The notes: generated by a model not told the origin, from the sequence alone. 20,071 nucleotides of DNA from an uncultured Clostridia bacterium (GCA_947171615.1 CAMVYG010000012.1:1-20071); one strand, 5' to 3'; counted from the first letter of the stretch, positions 1 through 7,022 are shown. A program made the numbers and translations.

Positions 1-1807
1 ACACAAGCTCCTGAAGAAAACCGCTCCACTTCTCATCCTCAAGTCCCAGCAGGTCCCGCATGGTGTTCAGATCGTGGAGAAACTGGTATTTTAAAGAAGC
101 GAGGTGCAGGCTGGAAATATCTGAGCCGGGAAAATAATCGTCCATAAATTCCGGCGGGAACAGCTCCGGCAGGATCTGCATGGTCTCTCTGATCTTTCCT
201 TTACTGATCTGTGTGGCAAACAGCAGCTGCTTATCCAGATGATGCCAGTCCCGCAAAAAATAGGCGGATTCCAGCTTGCAGCTTGCAAAACAGGTCAATA
301 CAGCCTCTGTATTATATCCGGAAGCCGTTGCAATGCAGGCTTCTCCATAAGCTCTTTCCAGATTCTGCACACCCTCATACACTGTGCTGAAAGCGGCATT
401 CACAGCAAGAGCGTCCTGCTGATCCAGCCAATCAATCTGAAGGGTCAAAAGTTCTTCCGCCTTCTGTTGGTCAAACTCCGGCTGAGCACCGCCTAAAATT
501 TCGATCACATACTCGTCCAGGACAAGCATCCGGCAAAAGCATTCCCCGGGCAAAACCCGCTGGGAGGAAAAAATCTGCCGAATCCCGGCATCTTCCATGG
601 GCTGCAGGGTAAAAAAGCGGACCACCACATACCGGCAGCCCTCCGGAATGGAAAAGGCGCCGCTTTCTTCCGGATTTCCCCGCAAAAGCTCCCGCAGATC
701 ATTCCGGGCAATCAGCGTCTCATATTGCAAAAGCTGCTCCCGGGCCGAACGGCGCTGATCCAGCAGGCCGTCCACCGCGCTTTTGATCTCTTCCAGGCCC
801 TGGCTTTCCGTAAAACCCCCCGCGTAATTTTCCCGAATATATCCGATGATCTGGTTCACCGGCACAATGTTGCGGTGGCTGAGAAACAGCGCCAGCAAGA
901 TCCCAAGAAAAACAGAGGTAGCAAGGAAAGCCCAGTGGAACCGGCGAAGTTCCTGAGTGGGCTTCAGCACCTGTGCCAGCGGTATCACCGCTTTCACCTG
1001 ATAACCGCCGTTATCTGAGCGCAGCGCGTACAGCAGCGCCTTTTCCCCCTGCAGGGAAAAATTTCCCGAGTCCTGCCATTGGGAGATCTCGTCTAAAAGC
1101 TCCGGCTTTAATTCAATTCCCGTCTTGTTGCTGACAGCCAGCAGCTCTTTTTTTCTGTCCTGTAAAATAAAAATGCCGCCCTCGACATTCACTTTGTCTA
1201 TGAGCACCTTGTAAAAGCTTTGCTTGAGTATGATAACCAGCTGCTTACCGGGCAAACCCTTTTCATCACGGGACAAAGTGCGGATAAAGACCATGCCGTT
1301 ATTTTCCAGCGGTACGATCTGCCCATAAGAAAGCGTGGTGTGTATCTGTTCCATCTTTTCCCTGGGAACATCCCGGTTTGCATAACACTTTTGATAGAGT
1401 ATTTCCTCATCGTCCACGCTGTCAGTTTCCACGGCCCGATGCGCCTCGGCGGAATAGACATAGAGCCTCTCAATATATTTTGAGCCGGAGCCTGCCGACC
1501 TGTGCAGGCTTTTGGAAAGCTCAGCCAAACGCAGCCGGGCAGCGGCATCCATCTTATCCTTCAAAGGGATCTCCACGCCCCTCAGCTCATCCTCCAGCTT
1601 AATGCCCAGCGTAGTCAGCTCCAGCAGGGTCTCATCGATCTCCTGTACGCTCAGGCGCAGGGATTCCTCTGTTAAAGCCTCCTGCTGTTCCAGCACGGTG
1701 TTTTGAAAGCGCACATAAAACAGGCTGTTGAGCAAAAGAGGTAAAACAGCCACCAATACCATGGAAAGCAGAAGGGCCACAAAGGGCTTTTTGGAAAACC
1801 ATGTCAC
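1..1807 (-). CDS. Membrane-anchored AraC-family regulator with extracellular sensor (partial, 3' end outside window)
   Basis: An open frame of 602 codons runs off the left edge, so the C-terminus is missing. The start is GTG at 1807, with GGAGGTG at 1824-1818 (10-nt spacing) and an in-frame TGA just upstream. The N-terminus is a membrane anchor (residues about 9-29, FVALLLSMVLVAVLPLLLN). A sensor-like extracellular region of about 260 residues follows, then a second membrane segment (about 290-310, WAFLATSVFLGILLALFL). Next comes a cytoplasmic region containing ARNDLRELLRGNP and YVVVRFF, a pattern I associate with the linker of large AraC regulators of the YesN/YtdP type in Bacillota. These usually total about 750 residues and end in an AraC HTH, which here would lie beyond the window. 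The expected role is sensing an extracellular ligand, often a carbohydrate, and controlling neighbouring genes. A sensor kinase of the YesM type is the alternative, but no HAMP or His-kinase motif is visible in the part shown. Confidence 0.8.
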   Translation of the reverse strand, partial: MTWFSKKPFVALLLSMVLVAVLPLLLNSLFYVRFQNTVLEQQEALTEESLRLSVQEIDETLLELTTLGIKLEDELRGVEIPLKDKMDAAARLRLAELSKSLHRSAGSGSKYIERLYVYSAEAHRAVETDSVDDEEILYQKCYANRDVPREKMEQIHTTLSYGQIVPLENNGMVFIRTLSRDEKGLPGKQLVIILKQSFYKVLIDKVNVEGGIFILQDRKKELLAVSNKTGIELKPELLDEISQWQDSGNFSLQGEKALLYALRSDNGGYQVKAVIPLAQVLKPTQELRRFHWAFLATSVFLGILLALFLSHRNIVPVNQIIGYIRENYAGGFTESQGLEEIKSAVDGLLDQRRSAREQLLQYETLIARNDLRELLRGNPEESGAFSIPEGCRYVVVRFFTLQPMEDAGIRQIFSSQRVLPGECFCRMLVLDEYVIEILGGAQPEFDQQKAEELLTLQIDWLDQQDALAVNAAFSTVYEGVQNLERAYGEACIATASGYNTEAVLTCFASCKLESAYFLRDWHHLDKQLLFATQISKGKIRETMQILPELFPPEFMDDYFPGSDISSLHLASLKYQFLHDLNTMRDLLGLEDEKWSGFLQELV

Positions 1808-1885
1808 AGCGCTGTTTCACCTCCATACCGTTTGCCACAGGCCTGTGAACAACCGGGCAGATCTTTCATTTGGTTTTATGTTTAT

Positions 1886-1891
1886 AGTATA
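1886..1891 (-). promoter_or_regulatory. Putative -10 box for the large AraC-type regulator
   Basis: On the minus strand this reads TATACT, about 79 nt before the GTG start at 1807. No good -35 is seen. The repeat at 1917-1935 lies where a regulator could replace the -35 contact or block polymerase. Weak call made from position and one hexamer. Confidence 0.35.
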
Positions 1892-1916
1892 CCAGACAGC
1901 AGAGAAGCTTTCCTTT

Positions 1917-1935
1917 CGCAAAAGTATTACAGTAC
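1917..1935. promoter_or_regulatory. Operator-like repeat, copy 1
   Basis: CGCAAAAGTATTACAGTAC differs at one base from the sequence at 2805-2823. The 3' part is a dyad, GTATT-AC-AGTAC (GTACT/AGTAC in the other copy). It lies between the two AraC-type genes, upstream of the large regulator, and overlaps the TAA stop (1929-1927) of the compact regulator. A binding site for one of the two regulators is inferred; which one is unknown. Confidence 0.5.
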
Positions 1936-2778
1936 TATCCCATGGGTGCGCCGATACCGGGCAGGAGACTCCCCTACATACTTTTTGAACAGCACCGAAA
2001 AGTGCTGACTGGAGCTGAATCCCAGCTCCATGGCAATGGCGGTGACAGACTGATCACTGCTCTCCAAACGGAGCTTCGCCTCCTGCACCTTATCCCGCAC
2101 CATAAATTCAATAGGAGGCACACCGGTGGCCTGCTTAAATTTCTGCTTGAACCGGGACTCAGACAGATTGACAAAGGCTGCCAACTCAGAAATATCCGGC
2201 ATTTCCTCCCGCCTTTCCCGAATGTAATGAATGGCGGCGGCAATATCCGGCGGCACCTGGCGCTCCTGAGCGGCGCCCGCATCCAGCACCTGAAAAAGAA
2301 ATTCCATCAGCCGCACTCTGACTCGGGCGGTCGCCAGGGGATCCTCCGTGTAAGCGCTGGCCAACAGGTTGTCCATTTGCTGCCGGGCTGAGGCGGGCAG
2401 CTGAAGCTTTCGCGAGGGCAGGGTACGCAAACGCTCCCACAGAGCCTGGCGTTCCTTCTCCTCCAGCATACAAAAACCAGGTATTTCCGTGGGGACGGCC
2501 ATCAAAAAATAACAAAGGGACGATCGGTTTTGAACATCCTCCTCCGCACCATGCTTTTCCTTCGGAAAGATGACCAGCAGGTCGCCGCCCTGCATATCAT
2601 ACCGGCGGTTTTCAACCCATATCCGCTTATAACCGGAATAGAGCAGTAAAAACTCTACCAGACCCTCATGGCATTCCATCACCATGGGCTGCACGGCGTT
2701 GCAGATCTGCAGCTTGCCGATTTCCGGTATTTCCGGTATCTCTGTTTCTTCAACATTCTTTAAGATCCGCCCATTCAT
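1927..2778 (-). CDS. AraC-family transcriptional regulator (cupin sensor plus HTH)
   Basis: 283 residues, a normal length for the family. Residues about 25-95 look like the cupin-type ligand-binding domain (GGDLLVIFPKEKHG is the typical turn before the conserved His). Residues about 183-278 are the tandem AraC helix-turn-helix, with the second-helix signature GFSSSQHFSVLFKKYVGESP at about 253-272. The ATG at 2778 has AAAGGAG eight bases upstream. The gene is divergent from the HAD/TIM-barrel/Gfo-Idh operon, the usual arrangement for a local activator responding to a sugar or sugar derivative. A candidate promoter for this gene (TTGATT at 2837-2832, 17-bp spacer, weak TACTTT at 2814-2809) overlaps the operator-like repeat, so autoregulation is plausible. 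The N-terminus has a short EIPEIPEIG repeat from a local duplication. Function in the family is well established; the ligand is unknown. Confidence 0.93.
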   Translation of the reverse strand: MNGRILKNVEETEIPEIPEIGKLQICNAVQPMVMECHEGLVEFLLLYSGYKRIWVENRRYDMQGGDLLVIFPKEKHGAEEDVQNRSSLCYFLMAVPTEIPGFCMLEEKERQALWERLRTLPSRKLQLPASARQQMDNLLASAYTEDPLATARVRVRLMEFLFQVLDAGAAQERQVPPDIAAAIHYIRERREEMPDISELAAFVNLSESRFKQKFKQATGVPPIEFMVRDKVQEAKLRLESSDQSVTAIAMELGFSSSQHFSVLFKKYVGESPARYRRTHGIVL

Positions 2779-2804
2779 ACAACCGCTCCTTTCTCCCGCT
2801 GATA

Positions 2805-2823
2805 CGCAAAAGTACTACAGTAC
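2805..2823. promoter_or_regulatory. Operator-like repeat, copy 2, in the divergent AraC/HAD intergenic region
   Basis: CGCAAAAGTACTACAGTAC contains a perfect dyad GTACT-AC-AGTAC at 2812-2823. A second GCAAAA word follows at 2828-2833, 22 bp after the first at 2806-2811, a two-turn phasing that suits the two HTH motifs of AraC proteins. The site is centred about 44 bp upstream of the putative -10 of the HAD operon. Binding by the adjacent AraC regulator is inferred from position, symmetry and repetition. Confidence 0.55.
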
Positions 2824-2852
2824 GAATGCAAAATCAAAAAGGAACCCTCCTG

Positions 2853-2861
2853 TGCTAAAAT
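2853..2861 (+). promoter_or_regulatory. Extended -10 promoter of the HAD/TIM-barrel/Gfo-Idh operon
   Basis: TGCTAAAAT is an extended -10 (TG-n-TAAAAT). There is no recognisable -35 at 17 bp, as expected for an activator-dependent promoter. The operator-like repeat lies upstream, and the ribosome site GGAGGTGG at 2871-2878 lies downstream. Confidence 0.5.
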
Positions 2862-2884
2862 GGAATTACAGGAGGTGGCTTTCC

Positions 2885-3334
2885 ATGAGTATTTTATCCC
2901 TGGCGCTTCATTCTAGGAAGGAAGGCGCAAATTCCCCATCCCTTTCCCGGCTGCGGCAGCAGCTCTCACAAAAAAGTCAACCCTATATCATAGCCGTGGA
3001 TTTCGACGGCACGCTCTGCCAAAACCAATGGCCGGAGATCGGCCCGGAAAACCGGGAGATCCTGCACGCCGCTATCCTTCTGCGAAAGCTGGGAGTCCTG
3101 ATGATCCTGTGGACCTGCCGGGAAGGGGAAGACCTGCAAAAGGCCTTGGAATGGTGCGAACAGCGCGGGCTTTCCTTTGACGCAGTCAATGATAACTGCA
3201 CCTGCATCATGGAACAGTTTGACTGCAACACCCGCAAGGTCCATGCCGATGAGTATTGGGACGACCGGGCTGTTTCCATCAGCTTTGCGCAAACAGAAGA
3301 TGCCGAAAGCTTTTCAGTGAAATCGATCCTGTAA
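2885..3334 (+). CDS. Small HAD-superfamily protein, probable phosphohydrolase
   Basis: 149 residues. The ATG at 2885 is chosen because GGAGG (2871-2875) lies 9 nt upstream; the frame is open further upstream, but no ribosome site supports that. HAD motif I is clear: VDFDGTLC with D39 and D41 as nucleophile and acid/base. The second motif is probably the Thr of LWTCREG, and the acidic DD of EYWDDRA near the end fits the metal-binding motif. The overall layout (RREG-like turn, VNDN, RK...ADEYWDDR) resembles short, cap-less HAD proteins annotated only as hydrolases in gut bacteria. It is the first gene of the operon with the TIM-barrel and Gfo/Idh genes, so the substrate may be a phosphorylated sugar intermediate; that is inference. 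The roughly 30-residue N-terminal extension before the Rossmann strand is not recognised. Confidence 0.8.
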   Translation: MSILSLALHSRKEGANSPSLSRLRQQLSQKSQPYIIAVDFDGTLCQNQWPEIGPENREILHAAILLRKLGVLMILWTCREGEDLQKALEWCEQRGLSFDAVNDNCTCIMEQFDCNTRKVHADEYWDDRAVSISFAQTEDAESFSVKSIL

Positions 3335-3396
3335 CCATCGGAAAAGCATTGGCAAAAGAACTGAATTATTTTCATTTTATCAGCTTTTACCCGGCG

Positions 3397-3416
3397 GGGC
3401 AAGCAAAACCTTGCCC
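3397..3416 (+). other. Intercistronic hairpin
   Basis: GGGCAAG pairs with CTTGCCC across a six-base loop in the 107-nt gap between the HAD and TIM-barrel genes. No T-run follows, so it is more likely an mRNA processing or stability element than a terminator. Confidence 0.4.
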
Positions 3417-3441
3417 TCCCCCATGAAAGGAGCAACCTAAA

Positions 3442-4329
3442 ATGTTAGACTTTTCCATCGGCGTGGTACTGGATTCCTTTTGTACCGATCCGGGATCCGC
3501 CATGAAAAAAGCGTCGGAGCTGGGCCTGGACGGCTTCCAGATCTATGCCCTTCCGGGCCATGCGGTTTCCTCCGCCATGACGGCCGCCGAGCGAAGGGAA
3601 TTTCGTTCCATGGCCGATTCTTACGGCCTTAAGATCTCCGCTCTTTGCGGCGATCTGGGAAAGGGATTTTACGATCCCCTGTATAATGAAAGCGCCATTG
3701 AGGAATCGAAGGGTATTTTAGAACTGGCAAAGGAACTGGGCACGGACGTGGTGACCACCCACATCGGCGTTGTCCCCTCGGACCCCCAGCACCCCCGCTA
3801 CCGAATCATGCAGGAGGCCTGTGGGCGGCTGGCCGAATTCTCAGACAGCCTGGAAGCCCACTTCGCCATCGAAACCGGCCCCGAGCCGCCGGAGGTTCTG
3901 CGGGATTTTCTGAACAGCCTGCATTCCACCGGTGTGGCGGTAAATCTGGACCCCGCCAATCTGGCCATGACCTTTGAAGGCAACGCGGCCGATGCCGTGT
4001 ACACTCTCCGGGACTACATTGTTCACACCCATGCCAAGGACGGTATCCGCCTGAAGCCCTGCGATCCCGAAATCCTGTATGGGCTCAGGCCCACGGAGGA
4101 TGGCCTGCCTCTGGATGAAGACCAGTACTCCGCCGAGGTGGTGCTGGGAACCGGAAGCGTTTGCTGGCCCCAATATCTTCAGGCGCTGCACGATATCGGC
4201 TATCACGGCTTTTTGACCATCGAACGGGAGGTGGGCAGCAACCCTGCCTCCGACATCCGGCTGGCGGCAGATTTCTTGCGGCAGTATGTACGCCAGCCCC
4301 GCAAAACAAAGAAGGAGGCTGCTGTATGA
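3442..4329 (+). CDS. Sugar phosphate isomerase/epimerase-like TIM-barrel protein (AP endonuclease 2 / xylose isomerase-like fold)
   Basis: 295 residues, starting at ATG with AAAGGAG about 10 nt upstream. The fold is indicated by the alternating strand/helix pattern and by conserved metal-site candidates at strand ends: H107 (TTHIGVVP), E144 (FAIETGPEP), D170 (VNLDPANL), H195/H197 (IVHTHAKD) and E261 (LTIEREVG). Members of this superfamily isomerise, epimerise or eliminate on sugars and keto-sugars using Mn or a similar divalent metal. The stop codon overlaps the start of the Gfo/Idh gene (ATGA), so the two are translationally coupled. That pairing is seen in pathways that oxidise a sugar or glycoside to a keto-form and then isomerise or cleave it, including inositol routes and the DgpA/DgpC-type C-glycoside cleavage systems. 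The exact reaction cannot be read from the sequence. Confidence 0.88.
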   Translation: MLDFSIGVVLDSFCTDPGSAMKKASELGLDGFQIYALPGHAVSSAMTAAERREFRSMADSYGLKISALCGDLGKGFYDPLYNESAIEESKGILELAKELGTDVVTTHIGVVPSDPQHPRYRIMQEACGRLAEFSDSLEAHFAIETGPEPPEVLRDFLNSLHSTGVAVNLDPANLAMTFEGNAADAVYTLRDYIVHTHAKDGIRLKPCDPEILYGLRPTEDGLPLDEDQYSAEVVLGTGSVCWPQYLQALHDIGYHGFLTIEREVGSNPASDIRLAADFLRQYVRQPRKTKKEAAV

Positions 4330-5390
4330 AAAAGTTAAAGATCGGCGTGATCGGCGTGGGAAACATTGCCGAAAGCCATATCGCCGCTTATCTTGCAAAT
4401 CCCAATGTTGAGCTGTACGCTTTCTGTGACATCAACAAAGAGCGGGTGGAAAACAAGGGAAAACGCTTTGGCGTGACCCGCCTGTATACGGATGAGGAAA
4501 CCATGCTTAGAGAACTGCCGGAGCTGGATGCCGTCAGCGTATGCGTATGGAACTGCAATCACGCCCCCTGTACCATTATGGCTCTGAACGCCGGAAAGCA
4601 TGTTCTGTGCGAAAAACCTATGGCGGCCTCTACGAAAGAGGCGGAAGAAATGCTGGAAGCAGCCCGGCGCAATCACCGCCTTTTGCAGATCGGCTTTGTC
4701 TGCCGCTTCGGTAAGGACTGCGCTGTGGTAGAGGATTTTCGGGATCAGGGCTTCTTCGGAGAGATCTATTACGCCAAAGCCGCCTATCTCCGGCGGCACG
4801 GCAATCCCGGCGGCTGGTTCAGCGACCGTTCCCGATCCGCAGGCGGGCCCCTTATTGATCTTGGCGTGCACATTCTCGATCTCACCCGCTATCTGATGGG
4901 AAATCCCAAGCCTGTGTCCGTTTACGGCGCGGCCTTTCAAAAGCTCTTTAACCGCCCGGACGTAAAAAACTTTGCGGGCTACAGTGCCAGCGATGCCTCC
5001 GAAAATGAGATCTGCGATGTGGAGGATCTCACCGCCGCTATGATCCGCTATGACAACGGCGCAGTGCTGGAGCTGGAGACCTCTTACAGCCTGAACACAA
5101 AGGAAGACCGGTACGAACAGGAGCTGTTCGGCACCAGGGGCGGCGTGAAGATCGGCTCCGAAGTGGAATTTTATCAAAATATCAACGGGTATATGACCAA
5201 TATCACCCTGGCAAACCCGGAGCTTTATACCGATGAATCTCATATGTTTGAAGACGAGATCAACCACTTTATCCACTGCATTCTACACGGTACGCCCACA
5301 AAGGCCCCTGCCGAGGACGGCGTGGAGATCATGCGGATCCTGGATGCCATTTACGAATCCGCAAGAACCGGCCATGAGGTTCTTCTATAA
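4326..5390 (+). CDS. Gfo/Idh/MocA-family NAD(P)-dependent oxidoreductase
   Basis: 354 residues from the ATG at 4326, which overlaps the preceding stop by four bases; the frame is open further upstream, but that part overlaps the TIM-barrel gene. The N-terminal Rossmann domain has IGVIGVGNIA (residues 6-15). The family signature CEKP is at 95-98, with K97 as the substrate-binding lysine. The C-terminal half carries GGPLIDLGVHILDL with D178 and H182 in the usual D-x3-H catalytic arrangement. Enzymes of this family oxidise or reduce a ring hydroxyl of sugars, inositols or glycosides. Length and motifs are intact. It is the last gene of the operon and is followed within 40 nt by a terminator. No transporter or sugar kinase is in the operon, so substrate uptake must be encoded elsewhere. 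Confidence 0.93.
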   Translation: MKKLKIGVIGVGNIAESHIAAYLANPNVELYAFCDINKERVENKGKRFGVTRLYTDEETMLRELPELDAVSVCVWNCNHAPCTIMALNAGKHVLCEKPMAASTKEAEEMLEAARRNHRLLQIGFVCRFGKDCAVVEDFRDQGFFGEIYYAKAAYLRRHGNPGGWFSDRSRSAGGPLIDLGVHILDLTRYLMGNPKPVSVYGAAFQKLFNRPDVKNFAGYSASDASENEICDVEDLTAAMIRYDNGAVLELETSYSLNTKEDRYEQELFGTRGGVKIGSEVEFYQNINGYMTNITLANPELYTDESHMFEDEINHFIHCILHGTPTKAPAEDGVEIMRILDAIYESARTGHEVLL

Positions 5391-5429
5391 AAACGCAAAC
5401 TTATTGCTGAGAAAACCCATGGGATCATT

Positions 5430-5466
5430 AGGCTGCTGCTTTCCTGATAGAGAGCGGCAGCCTTTT
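5430..5466 (+). terminator. Rho-independent terminator of the Gfo/Idh operon
   Basis: AGGCTGCTGC pairs with GCGGCAGCCT (10 bp with one G-U), loop of 14, then a short TTT run. It is placed 39 nt after the oxidoreductase stop. Confidence 0.75.
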
Positions 5467-5619
5467 ATATCATGAATAACAGTGTTATAAATCCATGTGG
5501 GTCTGCTTCAAATCAACCGCTTTTACGATCTCACGAATTCCCGCAGGGTAAGGATATCTTTTGAAACAAGAATTGTCATGTAATGCGCTCTGAGTCCGTC
5601 AGGTACAGATAAAATTTGC

Positions 5620-5650
5620 TTGACAGAAAGTTCCCTTCATGTAGTATAAT
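5620..5650 (+). promoter_or_regulatory. Promoter of the aldo/keto reductase gene
   Basis: A consensus TTGACA (5620-5625) and TATAAT (5645-5650) are 19 bp apart, slightly long. TAGTAT at 5642 with a 16-bp spacer is the alternative -10. The ribosome site AGAAAGGA follows before the ATG at 5682. Confidence 0.65.
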
Positions 5651-5681
5651 TAAAATATATTCAAAGAAAGGAACATGCGGT

Positions 5682-6710
5682 ATGCAAACAGTCACTTTAG
5701 GGAGAACCGGGATCACAGTCAGCAAAAACGCTTTTGGCTGCCTGCCCATTCAGCGGGTCAGCCCGGAATATGCCGGAAAGCTGCTGCGAAAGGCCTTCGA
5801 CGCGGGCGTCACCTTCTTCGATACCGCCAGGGCTTACAGCGACAGCGAAGAAAAAATCGGCCTGGCGCTTTCCGATGTGCGGGATCAAATTTTTCTCGCC
5901 ACCAAAACCATGTCTACCACAGTGGAAGGCTTTTGGGAGCAGCTGCACACCAGTTTGCGGCTGCTGAAAACCGACTACATTGATATCTACCAGTTCCACA
6001 ATCCCGCTTTCTGTCCCAAGCCGGGAGACGGCACCGGCCTGTATGAAGCCATGCAGGAGGCAAAGGCCCAGGGGAAGATCCGCTTTATCGGGCTGACCAA
6101 CCACCGCCTGAATGTGGCAGAGGAGGCGGTTCGCTCCGGCCTGTATGACACGCTGCAATTCCCCTTCTGCTATCTTGCCACCGACAAGGATATTGCCCTG
6201 GTGGAGCTTTGTAGGGAAAGCAACGTGGGCTTTATTTCCATGAAGGGGCTTTCCGGCGGGCTGCTCACCAATTCCGCCGCTGCCTATGCCTGGCAGGCAA
6301 GCTTTGAAAACGCCCTGCCTATCTGGGGCGTGCAGAAGGAAGAAGAGCTGGACGAATTTTTAAGCTATATGGAAACGCCGCCTTCCATGGAGGATCCGGA
6401 GCTTCGGGCAATTATCGAAAAAGACCGGGAAGAGCTGAGCGGCAATTTCTGCCGCGCCTGCGGCTATTGCATGCCCTGCCCGGCGGGGATCGTCATTAAC
6501 CAGTGCGCCCGTATGAGCCAGCTGATCCGCCGCAGCCCCTCCCAGAATTGGCTGACCCCCGAAAGCCAGGCCATGATGGGAAAAATTGAGGACTGCCTGA
6601 ACTGCGGCCAGTGCAAAAGGAAATGCCCTTACGGCCTGGACACTCCCACTCTGCTCAAGCAGAATCTCCTGGATTATAAAAATATTCTTTCCGGGAAAGT
6701 AACCGTGTGA
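5682..6710 (+). CDS. Aldo/keto reductase with C-terminal iron-sulfur region
   Basis: 342 residues from the ATG at 5682 (AAAGGA about 10 nt upstream); an upstream in-frame ATG at 5616 overlaps the promoter and is rejected. The N-terminal 240 residues are an AKR TIM barrel. Catalytic tetrad candidates are D47 (FFDTARAYS), Y52, K75 (LATKT) and H106 (IYQFHNP). The C-terminal 100 residues hold two cysteine clusters: C257, C260, C263, C266 (CRACGYCMPCPAGI) and C305, C308, C311, C315 (CLNCGQCKRKCP). This gives a ferredoxin-like unit for one or two [4Fe-4S] clusters, as in the COG1453 type of AKR common in anaerobes. Such proteins are presumed to couple carbonyl reduction to low-potential electron carriers, though substrates are mostly unknown. 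The gene is monocistronic between its own promoter and a strong terminator. It may act with the upstream sugar module, but only proximity suggests this. Confidence 0.92.
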   Translation: MQTVTLGRTGITVSKNAFGCLPIQRVSPEYAGKLLRKAFDAGVTFFDTARAYSDSEEKIGLALSDVRDQIFLATKTMSTTVEGFWEQLHTSLRLLKTDYIDIYQFHNPAFCPKPGDGTGLYEAMQEAKAQGKIRFIGLTNHRLNVAEEAVRSGLYDTLQFPFCYLATDKDIALVELCRESNVGFISMKGLSGGLLTNSAAAYAWQASFENALPIWGVQKEEELDEFLSYMETPPSMEDPELRAIIEKDREELSGNFCRACGYCMPCPAGIVINQCARMSQLIRRSPSQNWLTPESQAMMGKIEDCLNCGQCKRKCPYGLDTPTLLKQNLLDYKNILSGKVTV

Positions 6711-6745
6711 TTTTTCTACCGCGCAGCCAAAGCAAGGAATCACCC

Positions 6746-6788
6746 AAAGAGCCGCCGCAAAACGAAGCGTTTTGCGGCGGCTCTTTTT
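6746..6788 (+). terminator. Strong rho-independent terminator after the aldo/keto reductase
   Basis: A perfect 19-bp stem (6746-6764 with 6768-6786, loop AAG), rich in GCCGCCGC, ends in a T run (5 Ts at 6784-6788). It starts 36 nt after the AKR stop. Confidence 0.92.
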
Positions 6789-6800
6789 CAGATGCTGGAC

Positions 6801-6998
6801 GAATGAGCAATCAGCAATGAAAGACAAGGTATAGAACGCTAAATTATAATTTAGCGTGCTGGATGTTAGATGCTTGATACTGGATGCTGGACAGTGGTGG
6901 CGCCACGCTGTGGCGCAAAAAAAGAAGGGCAGGAGTGGTGCAGTAAATTTTAATTTAGCGAACTAAGTCCCTGCCCTTAAATTGCTCATTGCTCATTC
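6801..6998. repeat. MITE-like inverted-repeat element, copy A
   Basis: About 198 bp of non-coding DNA with imperfect terminal inverted repeats of roughly 55-58 bp. The left end begins GAATGAGCAATCAGCAAT and the right end, read on the other strand, begins GAATGAGCAATGAGCAAT. Both ends continue to a CGCTAAATT palindrome; on the left this is a perfect 20-bp palindrome at 6837-6856. The core holds a hairpin GCGCCAC-GCT-GTGGCGC (6900-6916) followed by seven A. Positions 6802-6930 are closely repeated at 13504-13622. No ORF is seen inside. A non-autonomous mobile element or repeated intergenic element is inferred. With the terminator before it, it fills the 312-bp gap between the AKR and permease genes. 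Confidence 0.7.
6917..6978 (-). terminator. Probable terminator of the FtsX-ABC operon, built within repeat copy A
   Basis: On the minus strand CCTGCCCTT (6933-6925) pairs with AAGGGCAGG (6978-6970). A large, internally foldable loop lies between the arms, and C plus seven T (6923-6917) follow. It lies 45 nt beyond the permease stop. The loop is longer than usual (36 nt). Confidence 0.5.
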
Positions 6999-7022
6999 CT
7001 AATTTCTAATTGCTTTCGCGCT

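Noticed and set aside
1942..2391. 149-codon plus-strand frame opposite the compact AraC gene
   Set aside because: The minus-strand AraC HTH is unambiguous here and the plus frame shows no domain.
2684..2884. Longer N-terminus for the HAD protein
   Set aside because: It would cover the operator, promoter and ribosome site and overlap the divergent AraC gene.
4161..4325. Longer N-terminus for the Gfo/Idh protein
   Set aside because: The extra 55 codons lie inside the TIM-barrel gene and have no family similarity; the ATGA overlap start gives the normal Rossmann N-terminus.
4335..5276. 313-codon open frame on the minus strand opposite the Gfo/Idh gene
   Set aside because: It is antisense to a gene with complete family motifs, has no ribosome site and no recognisable domain. 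It is a composition shadow.
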